Positions 4,428 through 5,662 of a DNA stretch of 5,662 nucleotides are shown in pieces (position 1 is the stretch's first letter; every line of letters starts with the position of its first letter). Source of the stretch: Frankiaceae bacterium (GTDB lineage Bacteria > Actinomycetota > Actinomycetes > Mycobacteriales > SCTD01); assembly GCA_947479995.1 (NCBI GenBank), contig CANKBT010000218.1, positions 1-5,662 of the forward strand. Direction: 5' to 3'. Both the position numbers and the translations under genes were made by a program. The notes under the pieces were generated by a model. That model saw only the letters and a program-made list of their open reading frames with translations. It was not told the DNA's origin and did no database searches.

Positions 4428-5642
4428 GTGCCGCCGACCCGCCCGCGGGTCGTCCTCGGCGTCGCGGGCGGCATCGCGGCGTACAAGGCCGTGGAGCTGC
4501 TCCGGCAGCTCACCGAGACCGGCCACGACGTGCGCGTCGTGCCCACCGCCGCGGCGCTGGAGTTCGTCGGCGCCCCGACGTGGGCCGCGCTGTCGGGCCA
4601 CCCGGCGACCGACAGCCCCTGGGCCGACGTCGACGAGGTGCCGCACGTCCGCATCGGGCAGGGCGCCGACCTGCTCGTGGTCGCGCCGGCCACCGCCGAC
4701 CTGATGGCCCGGGCGGCGCACGGCCTGGCCGACGACCTGCTCACCGGCACCCTGCTCACGGTGCGCTGCCCGGTCGTGATGGCCCCGGCCATGCACACGG
4801 AGATGTGGGAGCACCCGGCGACGCAGGCCAACGTCGCGACGCTGCGCGCCCGCGGCGTGCTCGTGCTCGAGCCCGCGGTCGGCCGCCTGACCGGCGCCGA
4901 CAGCGGCAAGGGCCGGCTGCCCGACCCCGAGCAGATCGCGCACGTCGTGCGCCGCGTGCTCGCCCGCGGCGGCCTGCCGCTCGACCTCGCCGGCCGCCGC
5001 GTCGTCGTCAGCGCCGGCGGCACCCGCGAGCACCTCGACCCGGTGCGCTACCTCGGCAACCGCAGCAGCGGCCGGCAGGGGCACGCGCTGGCCCGCGCGG
5101 CCGTCGCCCGCGGCGCCGAGGTCGTGCTCGTCACCGCCTCCGGGCTGCCCGCGCCGGCGGGTGCCGACGTCGTCCGCGTCGTCTCGGCCGAGGACCTCCG
5201 CGCCGCCGTGCACGCGGCCGCCCCGGGCGCCGACGCGGTGGTGATGGCCGCCGCGGTGGCCGACTACCGGCCGGTCGAGCGGCTCGACCACAAGCGCAAG
5301 CGCGGCGACGGCGGCCGCACCGTCGAGCTGGTGGAGAACCCCGACGTCCTCGCCGAGCTGGTCGCCGCGCGGTCGCCGGGCCAGGTGCTGGTCGGCTTCG
5401 CCGCCGAGACCGGCGACGCCGGCGCGTCGGTGCTCGAGCACGGCCGCGCCAAGCTCGCGCGCAAGGGCTGCGACCTGCTCGTCGTCAACGAGGTCGGCGG
5501 CGAGGGCCACCCGACGGGCTTCGAGGGCGACGACAACGCCGCCGTCGTCCTGGGCGCCGACGGCAGCGAGACGGCGGTGCCCCTCGGCAGCAAGGACGCG
5601 CTGGCCGATGCCGTCTGGGACCTCGTCGCAGCCCGCCTGTAG
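4428..5642 (+). CDS. coaBC: Bifunctional phosphopantothenoylcysteine decarboxylase / phosphopantothenate-cysteine ligase
   Basis: CoaBC joins cysteine to 4'-phosphopantothenate (CoaB) and decarboxylates the product to 4'-phosphopantetheine (CoaC) in CoA synthesis. The 404-residue protein has an N-terminal FMN-binding CoaC domain (about 1-180): GVAGGIAAYK, the catalytic His73 in VPHVRI, APATADL, and PAMHTEMW (120-127). The CoaB domain follows: VVVSAGGTRE (192-201), DPVRYLGNRSSG, MAAAVADYRP, the Lys-rich DHKRKR segment, VENPDVLAEL, and a Gly-rich end with a GDDNAAV motif. In the CoaC flap, where E. coli has a catalytic Cys (ACGDxGPGR), this protein has TGADSGKGR (155-163) without Cys. GTG 4428 lies one base after the rpoZ stop. 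I see no good ribosome binding site, so initiation probably depends on coupling. The 20 bases after the stop show nothing. Confidence 0.95.
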   Translation: MPPTRPRVVLGVAGGIAAYKAVELLRQLTETGHDVRVVPTAAALEFVGAPTWAALSGHPATDSPWADVDEVPHVRIGQGADLLVVAPATADLMARAAHGLADDLLTGTLLTVRCPVVMAPAMHTEMWEHPATQANVATLRARGVLVLEPAVGRLTGADSGKGRLPDPEQIAHVVRRVLARGGLPLDLAGRRVVVSAGGTREHLDPVRYLGNRSSGRQGHALARAAVARGAEVVLVTASGLPAPAGADVVRVVSAEDLRAAVHAAAPGADAVVMAAAVADYRPVERLDHKRKRGDGGRTVELVENPDVLAELVAARSPGQVLVGFAAETGDAGASVLEHGRAKLARKGCDLLVVNEVGGEGHPTGFEGDDNAAVVLGADGSETAVPLGSKDALADAVWDLVAARL

Positions 5643-5662
5643 CCTGCCGACGACCGTCTCGA

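Noticed and set aside
4377..5510. Long minus-strand open frame opposite coaBC
   Set aside because: Antisense shadow of a well-supported gene, rich in Ala, Gly, Arg, Val and His, without motifs or a ribosome binding site.
1..5662. tRNA, rRNA or riboswitch
   Set aside because: I saw no tRNA-like cloverleaf with a GTTC-type T arm, no rRNA sequence, and no recognisable riboswitch core. Any PyrR-type leader would lie upstream of the window.

Overview
The window is very GC-rich and has strong G/C bias at third codon positions. Its gene order (carB end, pyrK, pyrD, pyrF, then mihF, gmk, rpoZ, coaBC) places it in a high-GC actinobacterium. The 105-residue mIHF protein downstream of pyrF is specific to Actinobacteria, and the pyrF-mihF-gmk-rpoZ-coaBC order is the one known from mycobacteria and relatives. 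The genus cannot be fixed from the sequence. A PyrK-dependent (class 1B) dihydroorotate dehydrogenase inside the operon argues against Mycobacterium, which lacks pyrK/pyrD here.

Layout, all on the plus strand. Bases 1-64 are the last codons of carB. Bases 64-2575 hold pyrK, pyrD and pyrF, joined by 1- to 4-base stop/start overlaps; this is the end of the de novo UMP operon. PyrD oxidises dihydroorotate, PyrK passes the electrons to NAD+, and PyrF decarboxylates OMP to UMP (the PyrE step is not encoded here). Bases 2576-3259 are a 684-base gap with no convincing gene. It contains two diverged tandem copies of a segment that begins inside the 3' end of pyrF and carries two nested inverted repeats. 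A plausible promoter and a strong ribosome binding site then start a second cluster, 3260-5642: mihF (nucleoid protein), gmk (GMP kinase), rpoZ (RNA polymerase omega) and coaBC (coenzyme A synthesis). The last 20 bases show nothing; metK is commonly next in relatives.

All seven complete genes appear to start with GTG, and most are translationally coupled. The genes themselves are housekeeping and well recognised; I do not see a new defence, mobile or biosynthetic system. The part that known features do not explain is the duplicated, structured pyrF-mihF spacer, including a degenerate second copy of the PyrF C-terminus.
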